From an uncultured Bacteroidales bacterium (GTDB taxonomy: Bacteria; Bacteroidota; Bacteroidia; Bacteroidales; Paludibacteraceae), in assembly GCA_903873355.1 (NCBI GenBank), contig CAIQOG010000316.1, forward strand, positions 1-5,435: a stretch of DNA of 5,435 bases, given 5' to 3'. Position 1 is the first letter of the stretch; each line of letters begins with the position of its first letter. Shown here piece by piece: positions 5,339 through 5,435 of the stretch. Made by a program: the position numbers and the translations under genes. The notes below the pieces were generated by a model. That model did no database searches. It saw only the letters and a list, made by a program, of their open reading frames with translations, and was not told the origin of the DNA.

Positions 5339-5435
5339 AACAGGGTTTGCTTATCAGTCCCTTAAAATTAGAAACCGCCAGAGATGCATACGCCACAATT
5401 TTAAAACGAGGTGGTAAATCCAAAGACCAGATTGG
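5335..5435 (+). pseudogene. Tyrosine recombinase (phage-type integrase) C-terminal fragment, runs off the window
   Basis: The frame is open from 5335 to the right edge without a start codon. From 5371 it encodes ETARDAYATILKRGGKSKDQ, then IG. This resembles the box-II region of Bacteroidota integrases, commonly of the form xxARHxxATxLKRxGxSxxxI and followed by the LGH box, which would lie just outside the window. The arginine of box II is kept (codon 5380-5382), but the histidine after it is aspartate. The N-terminal arm and core-binding domains and the first catalytic arginine, normally about 250 residues upstream, cannot be present because the tRNA lies only about 110 nt away. So it is either a decayed remnant or the edge of a rearranged element. 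A short alternative frame starting at the ATG at 5318 stops after 15 codons, and a one-base shift would join it to this frame. The family call rests on one short segment. Confidence 0.5.

Overview
The window looks like a chromosomal segment of a Bacteroidota bacterium, probably Bacteroidales/Marinilabiliales-like; rank below phylum is a guess. Three divergent or leader regions carry promoters of the Bacteroidota type (TTTG about 18-22 nt before TAnnTTTG), strong Shine-Dalgarno sequences are absent before the genes, and the proteins read like Bacteroidota homologues. Most of it is ordinary core genome. I did not find a clear new multi-gene system; the unusual signals are at the two ends and in the small intergenic gaps.

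Layout, left to right. Positions 1-~440 are very A+T-rich, with no gene I can support. At ~443 this meets the 5' part of a D12-class DNA adenine methylase gene (minus strand), cut after about 69 codons. Four bases upstream of its start ends dxr (654-1814, minus; non-mevalonate isoprenoid pathway). Upstream of dxr is a gene for a membrane-anchored LytM/M23-fold protein (1849-2715, minus) whose four zinc ligands all appear to be replaced. A C/G-rich hairpin repeat fills the 34-nt gap between the two. A good promoter at 2737-2767 probably drives LytM-dxr-methylase remnant as one unit. Divergent from it is a YfcE/MJ0936-type phosphodiesterase gene (2893-3399, plus), convergent with a POT-family peptide transporter gene (3440-4987, minus). 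Their junction holds a degenerate 8-bp tandem repeat and a 9-bp inverted repeat. 

Right end: a promoter, a tRNA with anticodon CAT (5153-5227) and a rho-independent terminator form a single-gene unit. The tRNA has one extra base in the D arm. Beyond it lie a two-copy 11-bp direct repeat, an 18-bp perfect palindrome and a coding fragment resembling the C-terminal catalytic part of a tyrosine recombinase, running off the window. This suggests that an integrative element, or its scar, begins just past the tRNA.

The genes do not form one pathway. dxr supplies isoprenoid precursors, including those for the undecaprenyl carrier of wall synthesis, and the LytM-like protein probably acts at the wall, so their shared transcript has a loose envelope theme. 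The phosphodiesterase and peptide transporter appear to be independent housekeeping functions.
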